Assembly (NCBI GenBank): GCA_003550325.1
Contig: QKWP01000664.1
Span: 1 to 64,000, forward strand
Source: Gigaspora rosea
Taxonomy: Eukaryota; Glomeromycota; Glomeromycetes; Diversisporales; Gigasporaceae
Reading direction: 5' to 3'
Length of the DNA: 64,000 nucleotides
The notes beneath the pieces are model-generated. The model was not told the DNA's origin. It did no database searches and worked only from the letters and a program-made list of their open reading frames with translations. Position numbers and translations under genes: made by a program. This document shows, piece by piece, positions 22,490-33,719 of this stretch (the first letter of the stretch is position 1; each line of letters begins with the position of its first letter).

Positions 22490-25215
22490 TGAATTTTCAT
22501 CAGATTACATTTTGGAATCATAAATGTAATAATTATTTGTCATAAGCAATAATTGGTAATAATACGTAAGTGCAAATACTGGGTAAAAAAAAAAATAATT
22601 ATTACTTACATTATTACCTTGTCTATCCCTAATATACTATTTGATCGGTTGATTATTGAAAGTGTTTACTGTAATACATTTTAATCCTTTTTGAAGAGTC
22701 ACATACTCCATTACATGCTGTGACAATTTGAAGTCCTTCGTTATCCGTAACTTTGCTTTGTGACAGTGAAAACGATGATTCTCGTGAATGACACATCATC
22801 TGCGTCATTCAGCCTAAAGGGAGTACTTCGTTTGATGTTTTTTTATTTGATAATATTCAATTGTCATTTATTTATTTTTTTATTTATTTTTTTTTTATCT
22901 TCTCGTTTTTCTTGAATAATTTTTTAATTACATGTTTTAATATCTTTGGCTTCCTTCACTCATATACGGTTTGTGTTACCTCTTCATCAACCTCTACTAG
23001 TAGTGAATTATTTTTTTTTTTCTTATAGTAAAACACGCTCTTGTTTGGATACTTGTAAATCCTCCTTTATGTCTTCATCACGTTTAAACAACACCTCTTT
23101 CTCCTTTGCCATATCGAATTTTTGCATTTGTTTTGAATAAATTCTTCAATGAGAGTTGAGACGTTCAGACTTCTGTATAACAAGTCAATTGTATGAAAAT
23201 TCCGAAAAGCTATGTGATGGCGTTGGTAAAATTATTGTTACTTATTAAATTAAGAAGTTGACGAAGAAAATCTGTGACTTGGATGCGAATATAAAAGGTA
23301 TTTGTTGTGCTTTTGTTGGCACTTTTGAATATGATACATTTCTTTGATGGACGCGGTATTGTATATGTGATTAAGACATCATTTAGAGTTGTAGTTGTGA
23401 ATCGGAATCGATAGAAAATTTGTAGATAATCGTTTGTTCTTTTTCAACACCTTTTAACCGCAATCTTAATCCATTCACTTCTGTCAATAAATACATAATT
23501 TCCATTCTTCACGTAGCTCAGAGTTAATCTAATTTCGCCTTGTTATTGTCGGGTTTAATGCAATAATGCCATCGCGTTATAATATGTTCGGTTGGTGATA
23601 AAGGCCATCGCGACACTAACGTTGTAGGCTGTAAAGAATGAAGTTGAACGCGAGAAACGTCAAAAATCAATAAAATATAACTGAAGCCCTTCCATGTTAA
23701 TTGTAAGCATAGCCTCATGTAAAAACTGATATAATCTCCAATATTTTTGTTTAATATGATAACGCTTAAGGACAAATATTTATCGATATAAAAAATTGTT
23801 TACGCATATAAATATGAATTACATTTTTGTATTGGAGTTATGATGCGAATGCTTACGTTTATCAGCGATAAAAATTCTAGTTCTCGATAATATCTGACAA
23901 ACAATCATATAAATTATATGCCTTTAGTTCATTCCATAAGCCAGTCTGCCCTTTTCCATTTTCTTTGTATCAAATCACGTTCGATGATTTTACCATCAGG
24001 TCAATAATCGAGAATACATTATCTCCAGATAAATTGAAACAGTTTAACACACCGATTGCCAGGCAAAACCTCTCAATTTTGGAGATTGTAATTTTGACAA
24101 AAGTTTTTCGACTGTAAGAGATAATCTTGAATCAATGCGGATCAAATCCCAATTCGCGACTTTTTCAGTTGAGAAAAGTTCATCTCATCTCCTTTAACAA
24201 ATGATTATATGGTATCCAGATAGATATGATCCACTTACTATAGCGCTCACCCCTTCCTCTTTCCTGAAAAAATTCAATCTATTCTCATTAGTTAATTATA
24301 TGTATATATTTAAGCCTAAGATTTTGTTTAACTTCCTCTTACTCTATGATATCAGCTAATATTTAGCATTTCCCTTAGCTTTGAAAATGCAGGATCATTG
24401 TCCGAAAGTTGATTTTGTCGTTCAATACGGAATAAAATAAATTCACCTGAATTTATATATTCGAGTAACGAGGTACTTGCCATTCCATTTAGGTTTCCAA
24501 TTTAATAGGTAATTCTATTCACGTTCCCCTTTGGTAAAGCTCCAAGAATCTGAATAGTTTTTCCAACAGAAACGTTCCTTCAAAGTTCTTATATACTCCA
24601 TTTATTTCTTTATATAATTTACTCATTTACCAGAGCTTCTTTTCATTGTTTTTCTTTCCACAATTCTTTTAAACTCTCTACCTTTTTTCAATTCCATTTT
24701 TTTTTTTTTAATACTTTTAATCTTACCAGAAACGGAAGTGCATTGGTTATATGATGTGTGAAATGTTTCTTCACAAATCCACGCTTTGGATTTCACAAAC
24801 TTTTGAAATAAATACATCACTTATTTTATCTGAACCAAATCATTAATTCTGAAACCCTCTAATAGTTATATAATTCTGTTGTAAAATTAATAGCTTTTTT
24901 TTCAACACATGTCATTATTAAACAATAAACAAAGATTTTTCAATAACTTTATTCTTGGTATTAAGACTACGTATAAAATTATTGTATATATTGATCACAC
25001 ATAATATTAGCAATTTCAAATTTTAATTACCTATACGCCATAATAATGAAAAATTTGGTGAAATAAAATTAGAGTGGTGAAATGATTTTAATATAACATT
25101 TGGGATTCGTACGTATGATTTCTGCTGCAACCGTAATCGTAACTTGCTATAGGTCGTAAGGTTCACTGGAGAAGTTCCGCCTGCATCGCTAGTATGTACC
25201 CATTTGTTTTCGACT
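22490..25215 (-). pseudogene. Decayed gene copy 1 of a duplicated unrecognised family
   Basis: Blocks here match 38330-40060 in the same order and orientation. These include the flanking word AATAATTGGTAATAA, a C-terminal stretch LQIVTACNGVCDSSKR (about 22690-22740, minus strand), a coiled-coil-like stretch (MAKEKEVLFKRDEDIK, about 23070-23115), IKPDNNKAKLD (about 23525-23560), and an N-terminal stretch LSVENKWVHTSDAGG (about 25170-25215). Stops and frameshifts occur between the blocks. Copy 1 carries extra sequence at about 23900-25000 that is missing or unrecognisable in copy 2. I cannot name the family. Conservation of short coding words in both copies shows the ancestor was a protein gene. 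Confidence 0.55.
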
Positions 25216-25408
25216 GACAAATCGATTTAAGATACAACCGAACACGATAATAATTCTTCATGAAAATATAAAATATAATACAAAAAATACTTAAATAAGT
25301 TAGAGTTATTTTTGCAAATAATTGCTAACACTTACCGTCTTCAAGGCAAATTTCAGTGTCTTCAAGACATGATGATATTAATGTACGGTTTATACAATAG
25401 CTTCTGTC

Positions 25409-25904
25409 ATGCTTTTCTTCCGTCAAGATAAAATAGATTACATGAAAAATCAAACAAAAATTGATGCGGAATTTTCGCGAAGTGCTTCCATTACTCCTTC
25501 AGATCCAAGTGTATTGCGGCGAATATTCTATGATTTTTTATCATTTCCAAGATATGAGGAAGTAAAGCTGTGTTTTTATATAGAGTCTTTGCTAGTGCCC
25601 CTCCTTCAGAGTCAAGTTCAGTATGAATTATGTAAGGAAGTCAAATTATTATTATTGTTATAAAGAGCTTCTGCCAGCACCCCTTCATTCCAATCAACTT
25701 GTTCATGATGATCATAATTACCAGCCTCAACCTAATCAACTCGTTCATTATCGATACCGAATTCAGCAGAATAATAGTTTCCTGCCTCAATACAATCAAC
25801 TTTTAAATTTCCAGCCTCATCCTAATCAATTTCATGATTCTAATTTCCAGGCTCAACCAAATCAACCTCGATACCGAAGTATTCAAATTAATTTTTGCCC
25901 TTAA
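25409..25904 (+). CDS. Hypothetical protein fragment with Pro/Gln/Asn-rich repeats
   Basis: A frame from 25409 reads SITPSDPSVLRRIFYDFLSF then PRYEEVKLCFYIESLLVPLL. An overlapping frame (25623-25904) continues with degenerate repeats of about 14-16 residues built on QPQPNQLVHYRYR, QYNQLLNFQPHPNQF and FQAQPNQPRYR. The repeat structure is visible in the DNA as recurring CAGCCTCAACCTAATCAA-like words. A frame change near 25620 would be needed to join the two parts, so it is either an intron-bearing gene or a broken one. No family is recognised. Confidence 0.3.
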
Positions 25905-26296
25905 CATAACTTATTCAACAGAATAATTATGAATCTCAAGATCTTGGAATCTTAACGTTGTGGAATATTGGATATTGGATATTGACAATTCATCTAGTAA
26001 TCAAAGAAAAAAAAAAATTGAATAGAAATGGCTATTTACATAATTCTTTTTATATCATTTTAGTTCTCACAATTTTTATTAGACCGATATAGTAGAAAAA
26101 TTACCGAAACAAATGAATTGATTGCAGTTTTGAGAATAAAAACTCCGTATAATTTCCACTTATTTTGATAATAGTTTTGAGTATAAGTTACGGATTAGCA
26201 AGAGTTTGTAAATCGCTTAATTAAGTAATACTAAATTTCAATACCTTTTAGAATATTACACTTTTTCGATCATAGTAGAACATATAAATAAATTAT

Positions 26297-26353
26297 GTAC
26301 TGTACGTACGCAATACTGAGCATCTGATAGGATATTCATTCCGTACAGTACGT
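26297..26353. repeat. Hairpin bounded by GTACTGTACGTACG
   Basis: ATGTACTGTACGTACG at the left is mirrored by CCGTACAGTACGTAT at the right across ~28 bp containing GAGCATCTGATAGG. The same palindromic word and a CATCTGATTGG word occur together at about 11792-11850. Confidence 0.5.
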
Positions 26354-26474
26354 ATATTGATATCCTTGATATATAAATTTGACTATACCGCATGTTGTGT
26401 AACCATAATTTTGGAATTCATCAAAAATCGGTGGATAGAACTCTTATCTTCTGTCATGCTACTGTAAGATAAAA

Positions 26475-27165
26475 ATGAACTCTTTACCACATGAGATGCC
26501 TTTATGAAAATTTTAAATACCCATTTTTTCATGTCATCTTGTTAACCGTTTATGATTCAGAATTAGTGGGTCAATACTATGGTGCAAATCTAATTTTAAA
26601 CGTAGAAAAATTATTAGAACATTACTTTTAAGATTAAATGAAAATGAAAGAGCATTACTCCCTAATGAATTAATTCAAAAACGATTCCTCAAAATATTCA
26701 AATTTTACTTTTTTGAATATTCAAGCTATACTATGACCGCTTCCACTAATAATTTAGACAAGGAATTAATAAATGGCTTGGAAAGTCGAGTAAAAATACT
26801 TCTATTAAAATTCTCATGTTTCTACGAACAATTAAGGTACTTAAGAATTTGGACCTTGGTGGAGTTGCATGGGATCATCGGCATGAATTAAGGAATTTAT
26901 TACCGGATGTTCTCCGTAAAAATAATAATTTATATATCTTTCAAATAACATTCTTGGTACTGAAGTAAGAAAAACAATTTCAAATGCTCTTAGCAAAAAT
27001 ATCATTTTGATCTCTTTAACTTTATAAATAATAGACTTAGTTCTGAAAGTGGGAAAGCGTTCGCGAAGCTCTTAGTATGTATATTGCTTTAAATTTCTTT
27101 AAATATTTCAAATAATTATTTGGGCTTGGAAGGTGTAAACGTATTAGTTCGACTATGATCTCATG
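26475..27165 (+). pseudogene. F-box/LRR pseudogene
   Basis: It starts MNSLPHEMP and, after frameshifts, shows LRLNENERALLPNELIQ and the word pair SSYTMTASTNNL / ELINGLESRV, which parallel the linker of the intact F-box gene at 12291. Decayed leucine-rich units follow (SNALSKNIILIS, LSSESGKAF). Numerous stops and frameshifts are present. The relic at 40380-41000 belongs to the same subfamily (SSY.MT, LPKEIIQ). Confidence 0.65.
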
Positions 27166-27792
27166 TAAATTACTGCTAAACGAAATAGCTTTGATATTTG
27201 TTGAAAATTTTACGTTCAGACATCATGTGCTTAAGCTTCAAACCATTTCTATGGAGAACTTTCAGGCTCATTAGTTTCATGTTAAATTATAAAAATTAAA
27301 TTTTTGGATGAACCCACGGAAAAAGAAAATTACATCGCCTGGAAAATTTGTGTGCTGTTCTCATATAATGGATTACAATTAATACTATTATACGTATCTA
27401 TTACGTTCGGTGTAAAAATGATTCGAAATACCGCACACGTGAATCCCGAAATAACGCAGATGCGCGTTATACGCGAAAATACGGTGTATAATCTCAAGAG
27501 AAATACAGTATACTTCATGCAATAACGATAGGCGTTAATAATAGCGATAATGAGAAACGGGAAATAAAGGAGTAAATCGACCTTAAATTATAGTTCACGG
27601 CGTATCAATGATCACCTGAGATATATAAAGTAGGTATGTCTTGCAGGAATCACCAACTAAATATCTCTTCTGTATTCACCTAAACCTGAGCTTAAGTTAT
27701 GTCCCTGAACTAATTTAACGCGATAGTGAAGAAGTCGCTTTATTGATCGTAACAACGTGCTTTTCGATTAAGATTAAATACATAAAAAGATC

Positions 27793-28800
27793 ATGCCAAA
27801 ACCACCACAGAATGTAGACCCTGCAGAAATTGGTCTGGAGATTTTGGAAAGGTTTTTAAATATGAATAGAAGATTATGAATTAGTTATTGTTCTTAAATA
27901 TCTCAAACTCGATACCGACTTAACAATGAATGGAAAATTTTATTAACGAGGTATTTATTATATTAAGTTAATCTTTGTGATAAAGCTTAATCTGTTACGA
28001 GAGCTAATTATTATTAAAATATTTTTAGAATCTATAGAATTACGAATGTAAAAAGCAATCTATATTTTTTTGAATATCAAAATTATAAAAATATTTTATC
28101 GAATGCAAAAAGATAGATAATTACGAATATTATAATATGGTTTGCAATCTGCTAATGAAGAAACTTTACGAGAATACTTAAAGGTAAATTTTGCAATATT
28201 ATAATGGACAGATAAACTACTTAATGCTAAGAAAATAACGTTTAGACTTGGGTTTTGGATGGTAATAATATTATTCATATAGATCATGTAAATATTATAT
28301 ATTTTGTCTGATATATTTATTAATTTAATAATTCCTTAATCACTAATACTTTAACAATTTAAAGTTCGAAAATATCTCGATTCATCAAAGGCATCCAAAG
28401 TTTGCAGACTTTGGATTATCAAAGCAGATGAATGAAATGACTTCGTTCATGGAATACCGACATTTATCAAACCTAAGTGCTTTATCAATTCCAAATATAA
28501 ACGTGATAAGAAGTTTGATGTTTATGACTTTGGACTAATCCTCTGGGAAATTTCAAAATTGAGAAGAACGTATAGAAGGAACACCATCTCAATATATTGA
28601 ACTCACAAACAATATTGGAACATTGATCCAACCAATCGATCAGAAACAAGATTAATTTTCAATATTTTAAACAATTTATTCCTTAATGATACTTTGAGTC
28701 AACGCCAACACCATTCTATTGGCATATCAACTCAAATAGCGAAATTTTTTCAATTCGTCAAAACAATATAAATACACTTATCAATTCACTTGAAATTACG
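27793..28800 (+). pseudogene. Kinase pseudogene (TPR-associated subfamily)
   Basis: The ordered pieces are MPKPPQNVDPAEIGLEILER (27793), YELVIVLKYLKLDTDL (about 27872), ANEETLREYLK followed by NFAIL.WTDKLLNAKKIT (about 28150-28230), FADFGLSKQMNEMTSF (about 28405-28455), GIPTFIKPKCFINSKYKR (about 28456), KFDVYDFGLILWEISKL (about 28513) and a C-terminal part with WNIDPTNRSETR-like text. Stops and frameshifts lie between them, and the catalytic loop is lost or unrecognisable. DFG and its downstream segment are preserved in sequence. Confidence 0.7.
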
Positions 28801-28849
28801 ACACCATTCCACTTAATTACAATAACTGGTATGTTAATTTCAAATGCTT

Positions 28850-29010
28850 CAGCGCAGGATATTGAGAATTTGAGAAAAGAAGCACATGAATGTTTTATTT
28901 AATTTTAAGTAATGCAAATTTCTCAAAACGTTAGAACTTTTCGAAGACATTCTCAAAGATGACCAGGTAGTACTGAAAATGCTTCAACCTGGAATCTTTC
29001 TCAGAATCGA
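28850..29010 (+). pseudogene. TPR-like relic following the kinase
   Basis: It reads DIENLRKEAHECF, then NAKFLKTLELFEDILKDDQ across a frameshift. This resembles the tetratricopeptide tail that follows kinase domains in this fungal family. It probably belonged to the same gene as 27793-28800. Confidence 0.45.
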
Positions 29011-29024
29011 TGCATATTAGAAAA

Positions 29025-29480
29025 TTTTGGTGAATTAACAAATGCAGTTTCTAAGAATGCCACGTTGAAAATGTTGAATCTTAGTTCGAATGATCTTGGA
29101 TCTGAAGAATGAACAGCATTAGCTGATGTACTTTGCAAAAATACCGCACTGAAAAATTTGAATCTTGGAGGTTATTGAATCCTGTAGGTGGAACGTATAT
29201 TAAACTGTTATAGGTAATAATCTTGGATCAGATGCTGAAAAAGCATTAACAGATGCATTGTTCCAGAATCCACTCTGACTTCTTTGAATTTTTGGTTCGA
29301 ATAAACTTGGATCAGAAGGAGGAAAGCATTAGCAGATGCATTTGCAAGGACACTATACTGAGAGATTTGAATATTCAAGGTAATTCGATTTCTGGAGGTA
29401 GTCATATTAGACAGAAGGAAGAAACGCATTAGCAAACGTACTTTGTAAAACACCACCCTGACTTCTTTGGAAATTTATTA
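29025..29480 (+). pseudogene. Leucine-rich-repeat relic
   Basis: Units such as NAVSKNATLKMLNLSSNDLG, ALADVLCKNTALKNLNLGG, and LTSLNFWFE/LGSEGG remnants follow each other with an internal stop after SEE (about 29110) and several frameshifts. The same 84-bp periodicity as in the intact F-box/LRR gene is recognisable. Confidence 0.65.
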
Positions 29481-29581
29481 TAATTTTATTGACTATGATA
29501 TTATATCAAGCACAAAATCAAACAATCCAAGCATAGGTATAGGCACGAAATTAGGGTAAATTAGATTAAATAATTAAGAAG

Positions 29582-29869
29582 GTTGATAAATATCGCAGGT
29601 TGTTATATCGCAGGTTAATATGATTGGCCAATTAGATCACAGGATCTTGTGTAACAAATCGAAAAATTTTAAATAACTTGAAATTTCATTAAGTAAACTA
29701 GTCTTGGGCTTCTAATTAAAAGTTTTTTAGCGCTTAATTTTGCATATATATACACCCTCTAACCTAATATTAATACTAGTTCGGATCCTAACTCCTAACT
29801 AATAATAATTTTAATTTTTTTTAAATATTAACCTGCGATATCGCAACCTGTTAAATTTATCAAAATCCT
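29582..29869. mobile_element. MITE, ATATCGCAGGTTAATAT family, copy B
   Basis: This ~288-bp element matches 4285-4606 block for block. The terminal inverted repeat is longer here: TTGATAAATATCGCAGGTTG at the left against TTGATAAATTTAACAGGTTG read inward from the right, each followed by a TATATCGCAGGTTAATAT-type block. It lies immediately downstream of the broken ATPase gene. No transposase is encoded. Confidence 0.75.
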
Positions 29870-30240
29870 AAAAGAAAAGCATAAAAATTTATGCTTTATT
29901 ATTTAAAAAATCGGTTGGCATTTTCCTGAAGGTAGCATGGTACCGAAGGAGAGTGGAAGGTGACTGTATTTTTTTCCGCGTGATACGAAAGTATGTTTTT
30001 TGATATCAGAATATCCAACACTGTATCGTCTTCGACCATTTCTTGAAGTATAAGATAACTAATCTCCTTATCGTCATTTTGCAACAAGGCTTTCAAGATT
30101 TGCTTTGCTTTTTCGTGGTTTAATTGGCCTCGAACGATTTTAGATACAGAGAATTTCTTCTCAAGTTCTATAAAGGCTGTTTTTTTGATATCTATATAGA
30201 AACGTTTAAAAAAAAAATAAATCAATTAAAACGGTTAATT

Positions 30241-30371
30241 TATAGTTATTATATGGGTTGTAGTGAATAACCCAGTTACACACGGGTTCATATTCCGTGC
30301 CGAAGGCACGGAATTTAAATAAGAACCCGTGTGTGTAACGAGTTATTCAACATACCCATATAATAACTATC
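30241..30371. mobile_element. Hairpin MITE inside the ATPase gene
   Basis: A near-perfect palindrome: ATAGTTATTATATGGGTTG and ACACACGGGTTC on the left are mirrored on the right by GAACCCGTGTGTGTAAC and CATATAATAACTAT. The tip is CCGTGCCGAAGGCACGG. The arms are about 62 bp. Confidence 0.7.
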
Positions 30372-30465
30372 TTATTGCACGGTGTCTGACATAACAATCC
30401 CATGCCAATAAGTAAATGAAAAAAAGCACGGGTTGTCACATAAGACCCGTGCAATATAATTAATT
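30372..30465. mobile_element. Second hairpin MITE adjoining the first
   Basis: The left end TTATTGCACGGTGTCTGACA is mirrored by GTCACATAAGACCCGTGCAA at the right. It abuts the first hairpin directly. Both carry a CACGG/CCGTG word, so one may have inserted into the other's edge or they may form a compound element. Confidence 0.6.
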
Positions 30466-31557
30466 CAGTGTATAATTTCTCGTTAATACTACTGATCGCA
30501 TTATTCAGCGTCACAAGACGTCCACCAATTAATTCATAGAGCTGTTTTGCTTCCGTATTATTACATACTTTATGCTTATTGGTTAAATAATCTATAGCTT
30601 CATTTTCAGTAAGATCCCCAATTTCTAATATGCCTTTAGCTGCCCGTGACCAAGCGCTACGTTCTAAAAACAAAAATTCCGGTCCATTAATAACATTTGG
30701 AATATTTTGCGTTGGTTCAAAAATCAAGTTTTACCGAACATCCTTTTTGGGACTGATCCGTTGCTAGTGACAAAGACTACGATATACTTTTTTTTGTCGG
30801 CGGCTTCTTTAGCTCTTTCTTGAAGCTGATCAAGAATTTTTGGGAAAGATTTGCTGAGAACACTTATGTTATCAAACACAAGAACCGGCGGTTGCTTATA
30901 TTTCTTTTTATATGCAGCAGCAGCTCGCTCAAAAGCATCCAGAGCGCTTTTCCATTTTTTAGAACTCCCAAGTCGAACTGTAAAAAGAAAAGCTGCTATT
31001 AGAAACTAATTAAAATTATTGACTGTCAACAATAAAAAAAGGAAAAAATAAAAAAAAAGACAGTAGTTAAAATCTTACTACTATCCGAGCCCATAATTTT
31101 CTGTGTTAAATATCCCGTTAAAGAAACACCTTCATTGAAATTAATAGCTTCGCCAAGCGCGTTGCCTAAATCCTCCAATTCTTCTGTATCCCCTTGGATA
31201 TTGACATATATAACTCCTCGCCCGACTTTCCGTGCAGCAATTACGCTCAATGTTGTTATTCCAGAACCATGCTCACCGACGACAATATGATAATTTGCAA
31301 AATCCTTAACATTTGGCTGAAAAATCTTCATAAGACTCGCTAATGTTTGCAATCGAGGCACCATCTTGTCTTCACTAACATCAGGCTCAGGACTATTACC
31401 ATTTTCAACAGTTTTATATAAGAGATAATCGTTATAAAAGTTCCTTGACCATGCGTATAAAAGATCGAATGTTACAAGAGTAATAGCAGATAACGAAATT
31501 TTCCCTCTTAAAGTGGACTGCGAGTGAAATGTCAAAGCTAAGTGTAAAAAAATAAAA

Positions 31558-31590
31558 TATAATAAAATAAAATAAAATAAAATAAAAAGT
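31558..31590. repeat. AAAAT microsatellite
   Basis: Five to six AAAAT units lie within the first intron of the ATPase gene. Confidence 0.75.
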
Positions 31591-31899
31591 GTTAATACCG
31601 GAAGCTGGTTTGTTTTTTTGACAAAGTTTCTAAAGTAGGATTCACTGGAAACGGAAGTATATGAGTTCGAAAATAATGGATTAATTTGACCAGATCTCAT
31701 TCTCAGCGCAAGATTTAACGAGACTCGAGACAATAGAATTCTCCGGAAATCATCTTCTATGTTGATAGTCGCATATTGTGCAAACTTAGCGTTAGATATG
31801 CGGAAATCATGTGTGACAATGTATGAGTCATCTCGGTGATAATCGACATCACCAGCATAAATAAATAACGATCATCGTACCGTCAGATAATGAAGATCG

Positions 31900-32590
31900 C
31901 GGGAGCGTAATACAATTACAATATTAATGCTAAATATAACAATCTTTTGAAAATTAATTTTTTTATTTTAATTACTGCAGCTGATGCTGAGACTTAAGAT
32001 CTCTATTAAATTTACTAAGCCTATTAAGATGCACTTTTTTAATAATTTTAACCCTTATCCGGAGAGACTTCATAATTACGATCATTGGCTTACCATTTAG
32101 ATAATTTGCATAAAGATCCAGGATGCGTACATGCGTACATATGTACAGTACATACGTATTTATAAATATTGGACAATTAACTGTCACAAATTAAATGATT
32201 AGCCTGCAAATCAATCATATACTGGAATTTTTTAATCTTAGGTAGCGTTCCCACACCCCTTGTATTACACCCCCTGCATTTTTGCAAAATTTCCGGCTCG
32301 CATTCCATCTGTATAGTAGACACGTAAAATGTCGTGTTACTATTATTTGGCGATAAAAACAATTTTGATTTCGCGACTAGCTAAAAAGCGAAGGTTATAC
32401 GTACAAGACAAAAATAATAAATGTTACTTATCAAAGATTAAATTAGAGTAATAATTCGCAATCAAAAGAACGAATGCGTAGAGGTTGCAATATGGAATTT
32501 CAAAATTAGATCCTTAATTATGCAAACTAAGAAATTTGGTACGTACGTAATCTGCAAGTAATTTCTAAGAGTTTTATTTGGATACACATA
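31900..32590. other. Gene-poor stretch with a GTAC-rich tract
   Basis: At about 32126-32158 GCGTACATGCGTACATATGT and ACAGTACATACGTA form another cluster of the GTAC palindrome type. Nothing else is recognised. Confidence 0.4.
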
Positions 32591-32619
32591 AATGCAATAT
32601 ACGAAATCTGGCTCTGTTA

Positions 32620-32815
32620 TACACAAGCAAGATGGGGGGATAATCCTATCCCGGAACCTATACTACCACACGTAATTAGAATAGATTGAACAAAGAAATT
32701 AAGGTGCTTGGGTATAATAAGGGTAAAAGCAGCCGGGCAAAAGAGTCGTTATTAAAACATTTAGTAACGAAGGACATTGAAAGGTTAACAGAAAAGCCTG
32801 ATGTGACATAAAATT
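32620..32815 (+). pseudogene. Unrecognised coding relic
   Basis: Plus-strand frames read DNPIPEPILPHVIRID and then, one frame over, KVLGYNKGKSSRAKESLLKH with LVTKDIERLTEKPDVT before a stop at about 32815. The composition is protein-like and less AT-biased than its surroundings. A frameshift or the TAG within TAATTAGAATAG (possible splice acceptor) separates the halves. No family is recognised. Confidence 0.3.
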
Positions 32816-32913
32816 GTATATTTAATTTGATATATTAATAAAGTACGCCACTGAGCGTCTCCGTAGGGAGTTTTAAAAATCAAAAAAAGAGTTTTATTTA
32901 TTTTAATAATTAG

Positions 32914-33118
32914 TCATTAGATACAGGAAAGAGGTCTCAAGAAACTTTTAGTAGTTTTCTAAACGAAAAGAAGAAAATAGAATGTCGATTCTGTGATTTG
33001 AAGTGCAAGGAAAGTTTGTTGCATAATTTTGATCAAATTTTAACACGTTATATTGGATATGTTCGCACATATACACGCATAAATACTAATTACTTGCTCA
33101 TGAGTATCTCTTTAATAT
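32914..33118 (+). pseudogene. Unrecognised fragment with a CxxC cluster
   Basis: The frame reads SLDTGKRSQETFSSFLNEKK then KIECRFCDLKCKESLLHNFD. The CRFC...KC arrangement hints at a zinc-binding finger such as those at the N-terminus of BED-type transposases, but the ligands are incomplete and there is no clear start. Low confidence. Confidence 0.2.
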
Positions 33119-33369
33119 AGTTCGTGAATAAGAAAATTTACCAGGCTATAGATTTAAAATAAGCCATTCTTATAATTATTTACAATTTATCTCATATGTT
33201 CGTGTTAAGTATGAGCATGATGAAAATTTATTGATTTATGTGCTTAAAATAAGTTGCTTAAGTTCATGAATGTTTTCTATTTGGTTTCATTTAACTTAGT
33301 GCGTAGTTATGAAGAAAATGAGATTTTTATTAAAAATCAGCTTGGATGATTTTACTAAAAATCATATTT

Positions 33370-33695
33370 TAAATTATTAAATAGATTGATGACACATCCG
33401 AGGTTTTAACTAGATTGCTAGAAATTTAACCAACGATAACTTTAAAGAATAGAAGTGAAAGTAATTATATGATGAAAAGGTATAACGAATCAATCGCTAA
33501 ATTGGAGAAATTATTGTAATTTTAAATTATTAAATAGATAGATGACACATCCGAAGATTTAACTAGATTGCTAGAAATTGAACCAGATAATACGATAGCT
33601 AGCTTTAAGGTATAGAGGTGAAATTAATTATATGATGGAAAGGTATAATGAATCAATCGTTAACTTGGAGAAATTATTGTTAGTTTAAATTAATA
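33370..33695 (+). pseudogene. Tandem TPR relic (two ~160-bp units)
   Basis: Two direct copies start at about 33370 and 33523: each has AATAGATNGATGACACATCC, TAACTAGATTGCTAGAAATT and ATATGATGRAAAGGTATAA words. The better unit reads EDLTRLLEIEPDN, then RGEINYMMERYNESIVNLEKLL in two parts, matching the 34-residue tetratricopeptide pattern of the kinase-TPR family. Stops interrupt both units. Confidence 0.6.
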
Positions 33696-33719
33696 AATAG
33701 AAGATTTAACTATTCTATT

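Larger units (their letters stand above)
29899..31890 (-). pseudogene. P-loop ATPase (AAA-like) gene, probably broken
   Basis: Reading the minus strand, an N-terminal exon (about 31870-31599) contains FRISNAKFAQYATIN and SLNLALRMRSGQINPLFSN. After an intron at about 31538-31598 comes a membrane-like stretch and the nucleotide-binding exon (to about 31078) with GEHGSGITTL, a Walker A motif in which the essential lysine is isoleucine. The next exon (about 30975-30724) has PVLVFDNISVL as Walker B and VVFVTSNG as a sensor. A further exon has ERSAWSRAAKGILEIGDLT, and the C-terminal part (about 30201-29899) has KKTAFIELEKKFSVSKI and a helical tail. Damage: the Walker A lysine is lost, the 61-bp first intron gives an out-of-frame join by one base, a frameshift lies near 31865, and hairpin elements occupy 30241-30465 between the last coding blocks. 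The family is recognisable as mycorrhizal-fungus P-loop NTPases; the role is unknown. Confidence 0.65.

Noticed and set aside
27304..27525. Overlapping open frames on both strands (73 and 62 codons)
   Set aside because: Mirror-image frames over the same bases without homology; the slightly higher GC content makes stops rarer.
31538..31598. Reading the ATPase frame straight through the T/A-rich segment (FILFYFILLYFIF)
   Set aside because: The hydrophobic run is encoded by an AAAAT microsatellite between GT and AG ends, so it is intron-like rather than a real membrane helix.
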